From positions 1 to 23,925 of the IMG/VR virus record IMGVR_UViG_3300047483_000108: DNA of 23,925 bases; one strand, 5' to 3'. The notes under the pieces are model-generated. The model had not been told where the DNA came from. It saw nothing but the letters and a program-made list of their open reading frames with translations, and did no database searches. This DNA comes from a virus. This document shows, in pieces, positions 8,716-15,873 of the stretch; within the stretch, counting starts at the first letter, position 1; the number at the start of each line of letters is the position of its first letter. The position numbers and the translations under genes were made by a program.

Positions 8716-10974
8716 ATGGCGAACATTACCCTAAGAAGCGTAAAAGCATCACCGTTAACAAATAACGAAATTGATGCAAACTTCACCAATCTAAACAACG
8801 ATGCTATAACCAGCGCAGTTGCTGGTACAGCTTGGGCTGCAAATACTGCAGTTTCTGTTGGTAGAATTCTTTACGTTTTAACTGGAGACACACCTCCTCA
8901 AGTAAGATATTACTTGGTCACTTCAGCTGGTACTACTCATGCTAGTACTGCGCCAACACATACTAGCGGTAGCACTACAAACGGTACTGCTACTCTACAG
9001 TACACCACACGTCAACCTTATGATGCACTTGATGTATTAACTAAAATTAAATTAGTTGATGGGCACAATTCTGGTTTAGATGCTGATACTTTAGATGGTT
9101 ACCACCCAGAAACAAATAACACTGTTAATTCTATCGTTCTACGAGATGCCTCTGGTAACTTCTCAGCAGGTACTATTACTGGTACATTTAGCGGTGTTGC
9201 AGCAATCACTTCTGGTACTATTTCTGGTATCACTGACCTAGCGATTGCTGATGGTGGTACTGGTGCTTCTACTGCAGTTAATGCTAGAACTAATCTTGGT
9301 TTAGCGATCGGTACAGACGTTCAAGCATACGATGCTGGTCTACAGAGTATTTCTGGATTGACTACTGCTGCAAATAAGATGATTTATACGACTGCGTTAG
9401 ACACATACGCAGTCACAGATTTAACAGCTGCAGCAAGATCTCTATTAGACGATGCTGATGTATCGACAATGAGAACTACACTAGGTGTAGCTATCGGTAC
9501 AGACGTTCAAGCATACGACGCAGACCTTTCTGCTATTGCTGGTCTTTCAGGAACAAGTGGTCTTTATGTTAAGACTGCTGCAAACACAGCTGCGCTAAGA
9601 ACAATCACAGCTGGCACTGGTGTTTCTGTATCTAATGGTGACGGTGCTGCTGGTAACCCAACTATTTCTATCGGTCAGGCTATTGGTACATCTGACTCTC
9701 CAACATTCACCAATTTAACTGTTAATGGTAATTTAACTGTCAACGGTTCTACAACTACAATCAACAGCACAAACCTTTCTGTTGACGATGTTAATATTGA
9801 ATTAGCTTCTGTCGCACCAGTAACTGGTTTAACTGCAACTTTAACAGCTGGTTCTTCTACTGTTACAGTTGCTTCTACTGCTGGTTTAGTTTATGGTCAG
9901 CGACTAGTTAAGACTAGCGGTACTGGTGTATTTGGTACAGATGCGTATGTCGCTACTATTGTTAACGCAACATCGTTCACTACAAACGTAGTGCACGCAA
10001 CATCTGGTGCTATAACCTTTAATGCTACACACTCAGATGTCACTGCGACAAATGGTGGTATTATCGTCAAGGGTACTACTGATAAAGAGTTCATCTTTAA
10101 TAATAGTGCATGGAATGCGTCTGAAGACTTAAATCTTGCCACTGGTAAGGTATTCAAGATTGCTGCAACTACTGTACTTTCCGCTACACAAGTTTTAGGA
10201 AAGTCTATCGGTGGCACTGCTGCTGGTGATATCGTTAGCATCGATGCTACACAGACTCTTACAAATAAGACTCTGACATCAGCAGTACTAACTACACCAC
10301 AGATCAATAACCCAGCATTAACATTCCAATACTTGGTTTCTGGTTCTGCAATCACTGCAGACAGAACAGTGACACTACCTTTACTAGCTGGTAACGATGA
10401 GTTTGTATTCCTAGCACACACTCAGACTCTAACAAATAAGACTCTGACTGATAACGTTACTTGGTTCCAAGATAATACTGATAATTCAAAGAAGTTACAG
10501 TTTGAGTTGTCTGGTATCACAACAGCGACTACTAGAACACTAACTGTACCAAATGCTTCTGGTACAATCGCTCTAACATCTGACATTGGTAATGGTACAC
10601 TAAGTATCTCTACTGGTAGCGGTATTACAACAGCGTCTGCTTCGTTTGGAGCAAACCAATCTGGTAATAGTTCTATTACTATCAGCCACGCTGATACATC
10701 TGCTGTAGCTAACTTAACTGCTGCAACAAACACATTCGTTACTGGTATGACGTTCGATACGTTCGGACACGTACAAACTATCAATACTGGTGTTATAGAA
10801 AACGCACTACATTTGATTCAAATTGACGAAGAAGGTAATCTTGTATATAACGTTCACACACCTTCTACTGCTAACGAGTCCATAAATATAAAGAACTATG
10901 CGTTCACATTCTACGCACTGAATAAGACACTATTCAGCGTTTCTAACAGTGAACTGCTAACAACTATTAGTTAA
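8716..10974 (+). CDS. Long tail fibre protein, repeat-rich
   Basis: 752 residues. The N-terminus ([20 protein letters not shown]) is paralogous to that of the preceding collar fibre. Residues about 35-100 form a GTAW...Y...APTHTSG module like those inserted in other genes here. [18 protein letters not shown] follows, then two [14 protein letters not shown] repeats near residues 195 and 256. A block [20 protein letters not shown] follows, then two QTLTNKTLT motifs near residues 512 and 570 and a [15 protein letters not shown] stretch. All are recurrent modules of phage fibre shafts. The C-terminal 55 residues (EEGNLVYNV to NSELLTTIS) are not repetitive and may be the tip or a trimerisation domain. 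There is no collar domain, so it probably works with, or as an alternative to, the fibre upstream. RBS AGGA at 8705-8708. Confidence 0.85.
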   Translation: MANITLRSVKASPLTNNEIDANFTNLNNDAITSAVAGTAWAANTAVSVGRILYVLTGDTPPQVRYYLVTSAGTTHASTAPTHTSGSTTNGTATLQYTTRQPYDALDVLTKIKLVDGHNSGLDADTLDGYHPETNNTVNSIVLRDASGNFSAGTITGTFSGVAAITSGTISGITDLAIADGGTGASTAVNARTNLGLAIGTDVQAYDAGLQSISGLTTAANKMIYTTALDTYAVTDLTAAARSLLDDADVSTMRTTLGVAIGTDVQAYDADLSAIAGLSGTSGLYVKTAANTAALRTITAGTGVSVSNGDGAAGNPTISIGQAIGTSDSPTFTNLTVNGNLTVNGSTTTINSTNLSVDDVNIELASVAPVTGLTATLTAGSSTVTVASTAGLVYGQRLVKTSGTGVFGTDAYVATIVNATSFTTNVVHATSGAITFNATHSDVTATNGGIIVKGTTDKEFIFNNSAWNASEDLNLATGKVFKIAATTVLSATQVLGKSIGGTAAGDIVSIDATQTLTNKTLTSAVLTTPQINNPALTFQYLVSGSAITADRTVTLPLLAGNDEFVFLAHTQTLTNKTLTDNVTWFQDNTDNSKKLQFELSGITTATTRTLTVPNASGTIALTSDIGNGTLSISTGSGITTASASFGANQSGNSSITISHADTSAVANLTAATNTFVTGMTFDTFGHVQTINTGVIENALHLIQIDEEGNLVYNVHTPSTANESINIKNYAFTFYALNKTLFSVSNSELLTTIS
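10881..10888 (+). promoter_or_regulatory. Weak candidate late promoter inside a coding region (CATAAATA)
   Basis: CATAAATA fits the NATAAATA late form and lies 99 bases before the first propeller gene, within the end of the upstream fibre gene. It is encoded by two ATA isoleucine codons, which are uncommon in this window. It may be chance. Confidence 0.2.
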
Positions 10975-10986
10975 TGAGGAAACTAA

Positions 10987-13062
10987 ATGGCAATTTTAGG
11001 TAAAGTCCGTTTCAATCTTAAGGGAGAGTGGAGTTCTTCTATCTCTTACCTAATAGATGACGTTGTGATTTATAAGAACAGAACATATCGTTGTAAAGTC
11101 GCACATTCAAACTCTGTTCCACCAAACACCACTAACTGGGAACCGATGGTTACCACGTTTGATGATATGGGATTATGGAATTCTTCCACTGCGTATAAAG
11201 TTGGTGACATTGTTACAGTTGATGCTTCTCTGTATGCCTCTGCTTCTCACCCAAGAGACTTCACAAACGGTGGTATTAGTGCTAACTTAACTAATCCTAT
11301 TAGAACTTATATCTGTATTGCAGATAATAGTAATACCGCACCAACCAATACTACTTACTGGCAACCTATGACAGAGTCTGGTGGTAATGGATTCAAAAAA
11401 TTCTTGTGGGCACCAAACTGGGGTATAGTGCCAGCTAACTTCTACGGTTCTGGTTCTAATCCAGGATGGGCTCCAACAACTGCTCGACCTGGAGATTCTT
11501 TCTATGATGGCGGATTAGGTTTTGCCAAAGAAGGTCAAATGCAATTTAAGCCAGGATTCATTACACGAACTGGTGGTATTGTTACGTACGGACGTTCTGA
11601 TAGTGGATCTTCTGCTAACGGTGGCGATAACGAAGTACATACAATGTTCGAAGTTAACTTCCCATTCAACGAGTGGTTTGATGGTACACTACCAACGCCA
11701 GATGGTCTAGCACCAAAGGTTATTCAATGGGAAATGGGATATAGCCAAAGTCTAGTTCTTATGAATAATGGTGAAGTTTATCACTGGGGATATGGTGGAC
11801 ATGGTCAGAATGGCTCTGGTAACAATAACTCAATTAACTTCCCTGTTCGTTGTGGTAATAATAACAACACAACTGTCTTACGTGGTAAGAAAGCTATTCG
11901 CATTGCAATGTCTCACGCTGGCGGACAAACCGCTCAAGCTGCATCATGTTATGCGTTAATGTCAGACGGTACTCTTTGGGCATGGGGTTACAACGGTTAT
12001 GGACAGTTAGGTCTTAACAACACTACAAACTATAACGTTCCAACACAAATTACAACATCTGGTCTAAACGGAACTGTTGTTGATATTTGGGCATGTGGTG
12101 GAGATTATGGTTCTCTTTGGGTTCTGACTAGCACTGGTTATATGTACGCTTGCGGTAGAAACGCACAGGGTCAATTGGGTGTTAATGATACGCTACAGAA
12201 AAACGTGCTAACTCTAGTTAAAATCTGGGGCACTACCACAACTCGTGTTAAAAAGTTTATTATCTCTGATCGTCAAGATGCCACTTTCTGTGCAGTTATT
12301 GATGGATCTAATAACCTATGGACATGGGGTCATAATAACTATGGTCAGTTGGGTCACAACGACACCACTAACCGTTCAACACCAACACAAGTAACATTTA
12401 ACGGTACTGACGTTAGAAACTGTTGGGTTGCTGCTGGTAACAACCAGTCAATGTACGTAACAAGAACAAGTACACTGCAACCGTACTCTTGTGGATATAA
12501 TGGTTATTACAATCTAGGTAGATCTTATACAGATACTAATAGAACACATGCGAATAACGGTAACTCAACCACTGCTTGGGATACATATCGTTTACAGCCA
12601 ATGTACTTTGAAACCACAACTACTGCTCCTTACTATGGTACACTAACAAACGTCATTAATATGAGAGTTTGGCACGCAGATGATTCTCATACTGCTGTTA
12701 TGGTCGAACAAATAGACGGTACTAAATACTGTGGTGGTTATAATGGCTACGGACACTGGGGTTTCCACCACTCTGATTCTTACTTAACAAGAACACGTGA
12801 TTGTGCTGGTAATGCTACTAATTACTTGTTCAAACGTCTGCGTTATTTACCGAGTGGTGTAAAAGAATCTGAACTAGACGCAATACCAGTCGGGTTCAGT
12901 GGTGGTAGATTTGCTGCGTTGTGGTATGATCGAGACGGCACAATGTATCACAGTGGATATGTTCGTGATAGTGCAACCACTGCTTACTATAACTTGAGAA
13001 AAGACCAAGCAAACGGATATGTTTCTTGGGCTGCTCCAATTTCAAAACTTCCTGAGGCTTAA
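10987..13062 (+). CDS. Seven-bladed RCC1-like propeller tail protein 1
   Basis: 691 residues. Two N-terminal modules of carbohydrate-binding type 5/12 style are visible: residues about 11-54 (GEWSSSISYLIDDVV, closing Trp51) and 62-130 (GLWNSSTAYKVGDIV). A linker with APNWG follows. From about residue 255, seven RCC1-type signatures recur at intervals of roughly 55-80: YHWGYGGHGQNG (265), WAWGYNGYGQLG (331), YACGRNAQGQLG (387), WTWGHNNYGQLG (445), YSCGYNGYYNLG (500), a YCGGYNGYGHWG form (581) and YHSGYVRDS (654). Seven is the normal number for a closed RCC1 propeller. In this context it is probably a receptor-binding fibre tip rather than a Ran exchange factor. TGAGGA at 10975-10980 is a good ribosome site. 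The composition is rich in Trp and Tyr, unlike the Ser/Thr/Ala-rich fibres before it. Confidence 0.85.
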   Translation: MAILGKVRFNLKGEWSSSISYLIDDVVIYKNRTYRCKVAHSNSVPPNTTNWEPMVTTFDDMGLWNSSTAYKVGDIVTVDASLYASASHPRDFTNGGISANLTNPIRTYICIADNSNTAPTNTTYWQPMTESGGNGFKKFLWAPNWGIVPANFYGSGSNPGWAPTTARPGDSFYDGGLGFAKEGQMQFKPGFITRTGGIVTYGRSDSGSSANGGDNEVHTMFEVNFPFNEWFDGTLPTPDGLAPKVIQWEMGYSQSLVLMNNGEVYHWGYGGHGQNGSGNNNSINFPVRCGNNNNTTVLRGKKAIRIAMSHAGGQTAQAASCYALMSDGTLWAWGYNGYGQLGLNNTTNYNVPTQITTSGLNGTVVDIWACGGDYGSLWVLTSTGYMYACGRNAQGQLGVNDTLQKNVLTLVKIWGTTTTRVKKFIISDRQDATFCAVIDGSNNLWTWGHNNYGQLGHNDTTNRSTPTQVTFNGTDVRNCWVAAGNNQSMYVTRTSTLQPYSCGYNGYYNLGRSYTDTNRTHANNGNSTTAWDTYRLQPMYFETTTTAPYYGTLTNVINMRVWHADDSHTAVMVEQIDGTKYCGGYNGYGHWGFHHSDSYLTRTRDCAGNATNYLFKRLRYLPSGVKESELDAIPVGFSGGRFAALWYDRDGTMYHSGYVRDSATTAYYNLRKDQANGYVSWAAPISKLPEA
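11983..12012 (+). repeat. 30-base RCC1-coding repeat, copy 1
   Basis: Encodes WGYNGYGQLG. It differs at one base from the copy at 17608-17637 and at two from the copy at 14338-14367. Such conserved DNA patches in paralogous genes can support recombination between them. Confidence 0.7.
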
Positions 13063-13065
13063 TAA

Positions 13066-15297
13066 ATGGGAACAATTAATCTAGGTAGAATTATGTTCCG
13101 CACTCGTGGTGCGTGGACTACTTCTACTGCATATGCGGTAGATGATATCGTAACATTTGGTGGTATGACATTTATTTGTAAGTATGCTCATACTGCAGCT
13201 ACGCTAAATCAGCCACTGAATTCTACTAATGGTAGAACTAATACTCAGTGGTGGGAAGTTTTCCAAGAAGGATTCTCATGGCGTGGTGCTTGGGCTACTG
13301 CAACAACATACTATCCAGGCGATGTTGTAAAGTACGGACAGTCTTCTTATATCTGCCGTAAACAACACGTTTCTTCAGAAAATAATAGAGATCCATGGTA
13401 CGATCCATTTAACTGTTGGGATGAATTCACACACGGTGGTGAGAACGTTCCTAAGCGTCGTATTAAGATGCTAACCAATCGTGGACCAATTGGTTGGACA
13501 GGACATCCATTTATTCCAGCACCGAACTGGGGTAACGCTGCATATGTGTGGAACGGTAATATCCCACGTAATATTCCAGCTGCAGCAAAACGCTGGGAAT
13601 GGAATCACGCTAGTGGTTCTGCTCGTGTTAACATGCTACGTAAACAGCTATATGTTTGGGCAGATGGACGCATGGGTGGACAAGGTGTTAGTGGTGATTA
13701 CTCTTTTGGTCAAGCAGATTCATCTCGTCCAGCTGGTTTTAACTTAGATCCATCTTGGATGCGTGATTATTGGAATAACACTAGCCAGACTAGTGGTTTT
13801 AAAGGTGAAGACTATACCAAAGATACAAACTCTGGTATGCCGACTGTTGTTCAGATTTGTCCACAGCACTACTCTAGTTTAACATTATATTCAAACGGTA
13901 CTGTTGTTCGTAACGGTTACGGTGGTAGTGGTCAAACAGCAATGGGTAACGCCAACGATTCTACAATCTACGGTGCTACACAAATCAACTTCCCACCAGG
14001 AACATTTATTGTTAAAATTGGTACTGGTAACCCAGCTGGCACAGACGACAACACATCTATGCACGCTCTCGACTCTGAGGGTAATATGTGGGGTTGGGGT
14101 CGTAACCGTTATGGTGAACTTGGTGTTGGTGACGAACAGGCGCAAGGTAAAGAAATTGGTATGTTGAACGACGCACGTTCAGATACATCTAATACTGGTT
14201 CTTATCGTGACTATGAAAATACACCAAAGCGTATTCCACGTTGGGCATTTAATAACAAACGTATTGTAGATTTCTGGGCTGTCGGTCGTATCACAACATC
14301 AGTTTATGCTCTAGACGAAGAAGGTGTTCTTTGGTCTTGGGGTTACAACGGTTATGGTCAGTTGGGTTATAGAACTAATACTGGTTTCCGTCACACTGAT
14401 GGTTCTACTGTGCCATTTATTTTTGGTAAAGATGGATATACAGATTTACTAGGCGCAACTCAAGGTGCTATTAACTGGAACAGTTTTAACGGCATTCAAA
14501 AGATTTGTTTCAACTCATCAGATAACCCAGATAACGGATATTCAACCATCTATATTTTAGACGGCACTGGACACTTATGGGCAGCGGGTTGGGGTAATGC
14601 AAGTAGCTGGGGTAATAACACAACCACTACTGCAATGAGTAATGCAAGTATTCCAATTCGTTTAAGTTTGAACGCAAACTCTGCTAACTTAAATGGTAAC
14701 ATCCACAACTTCTGGGTTTGTGGTAATGGTGACACACCTTCTATCTTTGTTCGTAAGAGCGATGGTACTACATGGGGTTGGGGTTACAATGGTTTCTATG
14801 AATTAACAGATGGCACTACAACTGCAAGAAACTATCCAGTTCAAACACTAGGTGTCACTAATGCTCTAACCATCTCATCTGCTGGTCATGATGAGAACCA
14901 AGCACACGTTGCGCTAACTATTGATGGTAACAGTCGTTTAAGAATCTTTACTGCTGGACGTAATGGTTATGGTGTTCTAGGTCAAGGTGAAACAGGTGGT
15001 ACACATGCTACTAGTGGTTCACAAGGTGGTGGTACATTCCATCGTGTTAACGGTTCTAACTTATATGCATGGCAACCTATGTATATGCCAGCTGGTTTAA
15101 ACCGTGCAAACAGAATTCGTGACGTACAGATGGCTGGCGGTGGTTCAGAACTTATCTGTCAAGTTCTTTTCGAAGATGGCACACTAATGTGTACAGGTTC
15201 TAACTTCTATGATGGTAACAACTTAAACTACTACCCAATCATGCCTTATAACGTAGGTCATGCAAACGTTCTTTATAAGCCTACTGGCACATACTAA
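13066..15297 (+). CDS. Seven-bladed RCC1-like propeller tail protein 2
   Basis: 743 residues, paralogous to the preceding gene and starting 3 bases after its stop. CTGAGG at 13052-13057, inside the end of that gene, is the probable ribosome site, so the two are translationally linked. Two N-terminal modules are present: residues about 10-66 (RGAWTTSTAYAVDDIV, closing Trp62-Trp63) and 70-125 (RGAWATATTYYPGDVV). A linker with IGWTGHPF and APNWG follows. RCC1-type signatures start near residues 280 (VRNGYGGSGQ), 342 (WGWGRNRYGELG), 423 (WSWGYNGYGQLG), 505 (WAAGWG), 570 (WGWGYNGFYEL), 628 (FTAGRNGYGVLG) and 708 (MCTGSNFYDG), again seven blades. Probably a receptor-recognition component. The exact ligand is unknown; the N-terminal modules suggest surface sugars (inference). 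Confidence 0.85.
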   Translation: MGTINLGRIMFRTRGAWTTSTAYAVDDIVTFGGMTFICKYAHTAATLNQPLNSTNGRTNTQWWEVFQEGFSWRGAWATATTYYPGDVVKYGQSSYICRKQHVSSENNRDPWYDPFNCWDEFTHGGENVPKRRIKMLTNRGPIGWTGHPFIPAPNWGNAAYVWNGNIPRNIPAAAKRWEWNHASGSARVNMLRKQLYVWADGRMGGQGVSGDYSFGQADSSRPAGFNLDPSWMRDYWNNTSQTSGFKGEDYTKDTNSGMPTVVQICPQHYSSLTLYSNGTVVRNGYGGSGQTAMGNANDSTIYGATQINFPPGTFIVKIGTGNPAGTDDNTSMHALDSEGNMWGWGRNRYGELGVGDEQAQGKEIGMLNDARSDTSNTGSYRDYENTPKRIPRWAFNNKRIVDFWAVGRITTSVYALDEEGVLWSWGYNGYGQLGYRTNTGFRHTDGSTVPFIFGKDGYTDLLGATQGAINWNSFNGIQKICFNSSDNPDNGYSTIYILDGTGHLWAAGWGNASSWGNNTTTTAMSNASIPIRLSLNANSANLNGNIHNFWVCGNGDTPSIFVRKSDGTTWGWGYNGFYELTDGTTTARNYPVQTLGVTNALTISSAGHDENQAHVALTIDGNSRLRIFTAGRNGYGVLGQGETGGTHATSGSQGGGTFHRVNGSNLYAWQPMYMPAGLNRANRIRDVQMAGGGSELICQVLFEDGTLMCTGSNFYDGNNLNYYPIMPYNVGHANVLYKPTGTY
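14338..14367 (+). repeat. 30-base RCC1-coding repeat, copy 2
   Basis: Encodes WGYNGYGQLG. It matches the copy at 17608-17637 at 29 of 30 bases, although these lie in different genes more than 3 kb apart. Confidence 0.7.
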
Positions 15298-15300
15298 ATA
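15293..15300 (+). promoter_or_regulatory. Possible late promoter octamer (ACTAAATA)
   Basis: Overlaps the stop codon of propeller gene 2 and ends 24 bases before the start of the 177-residue gene, the same spacing as at 8685-8692 and close to the 25 bases of the perfect TATAAATA at 19134. A strong AAGGAG ribosome site lies between at 15307-15312. Confidence 0.4.
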
Positions 15301-15323
15301 ATGATTAAGGAGACAAAACTAAT

Positions 15324-15857
15324 ATGAAACCTCTAGTAGACACAAGAAAACTGTTCACTATCACAACAGTTTACGACGAAAACTTTTTATTTCCAGGATC
15401 TTCTCTTCCTGGACCAGAAGCACCAAGATTAACAGTAGCTAAAACTATTGGAGAAAAAGAATATCCAGTTGGTGACTTTGATCCTGAGTGGGTTAAACCA
15501 GACACAGAAAACATTTACTTGGGTGAGTTAGAAGGTAGATTCTACTACTCTATTCGTGCTGATATAGATTCTAGCATTGAAACACTAGGTGACATTGGTG
15601 ATGAAGTTGATCCACAGACTCTAGACACAGTAACTGCAGAGCTATATGCTAAGTTAGCAGAACTACCCGCTGTTATCGCTATTCGTAAAGAACTTGGTCT
15701 AGGTAATAAAGAAGAAATGTATAAAGCATTATTCCCTAATGCCACTGCATTACAAACAGCCCTAGCGAATAACCCAGAAGTTGTTACAGAGTTTCTACAA
15801 CAACAAGATGAAGACGAAGCACAGTTTTTAGCTAAACTTGGAATCGTTAAAGAGTAA
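15324..15857 (+). CDS. Unrecognised 177-residue protein between propeller genes
   Basis: I do not recognise a family. Residues 1-90 look mixed alpha/beta, with a proline-rich turn (PGSSLPGPEAPR) and an acidic, aromatic segment (DFDPEWVKPDTENIYLGELE) that ends in a beta-like FYYSIRAD. Residues 95-177 are predicted by eye to be helical, acidic and rich in Ala, Leu and Glu, ending QQQDEDEAQFLAKLGIVKE. There is no signal peptide, membrane segment or fibre repeat. The gene has the strongest ribosome site in the region (AAGGAG, 15307-15312) and sits between two paralogous propeller genes. That position would suit a fibre-assembly chaperone or an adaptor linking the propeller proteins to the tail, but this is inference only. 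Confidence 0.75.
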   Translation: MKPLVDTRKLFTITTVYDENFLFPGSSLPGPEAPRLTVAKTIGEKEYPVGDFDPEWVKPDTENIYLGELEGRFYYSIRADIDSSIETLGDIGDEVDPQTLDTVTAELYAKLAELPAVIAIRKELGLGNKEEMYKALFPNATALQTALANNPEVVTEFLQQQDEDEAQFLAKLGIVKE

Positions 15858-15873
15858 CTTACGGAGATAACAC

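Noticed and set aside
9897-10784. Two antisense open frames opposite the 752-residue fibre gene
   Set aside because: Same cause: repeat-rich codon use on the + strand. No start signals or recognisable protein.
12720-12727. ACTAAATA within propeller gene 1 as a late promoter
   Set aside because: Lies in mid-gene with no start codon at 24-25 bases; most likely chance coding sequence.
15301-15327. Eight-codon leader ORF before the 177-residue gene
   Set aside because: No ribosome site of its own; it simply spans the Shine-Dalgarno region and is likely chance.
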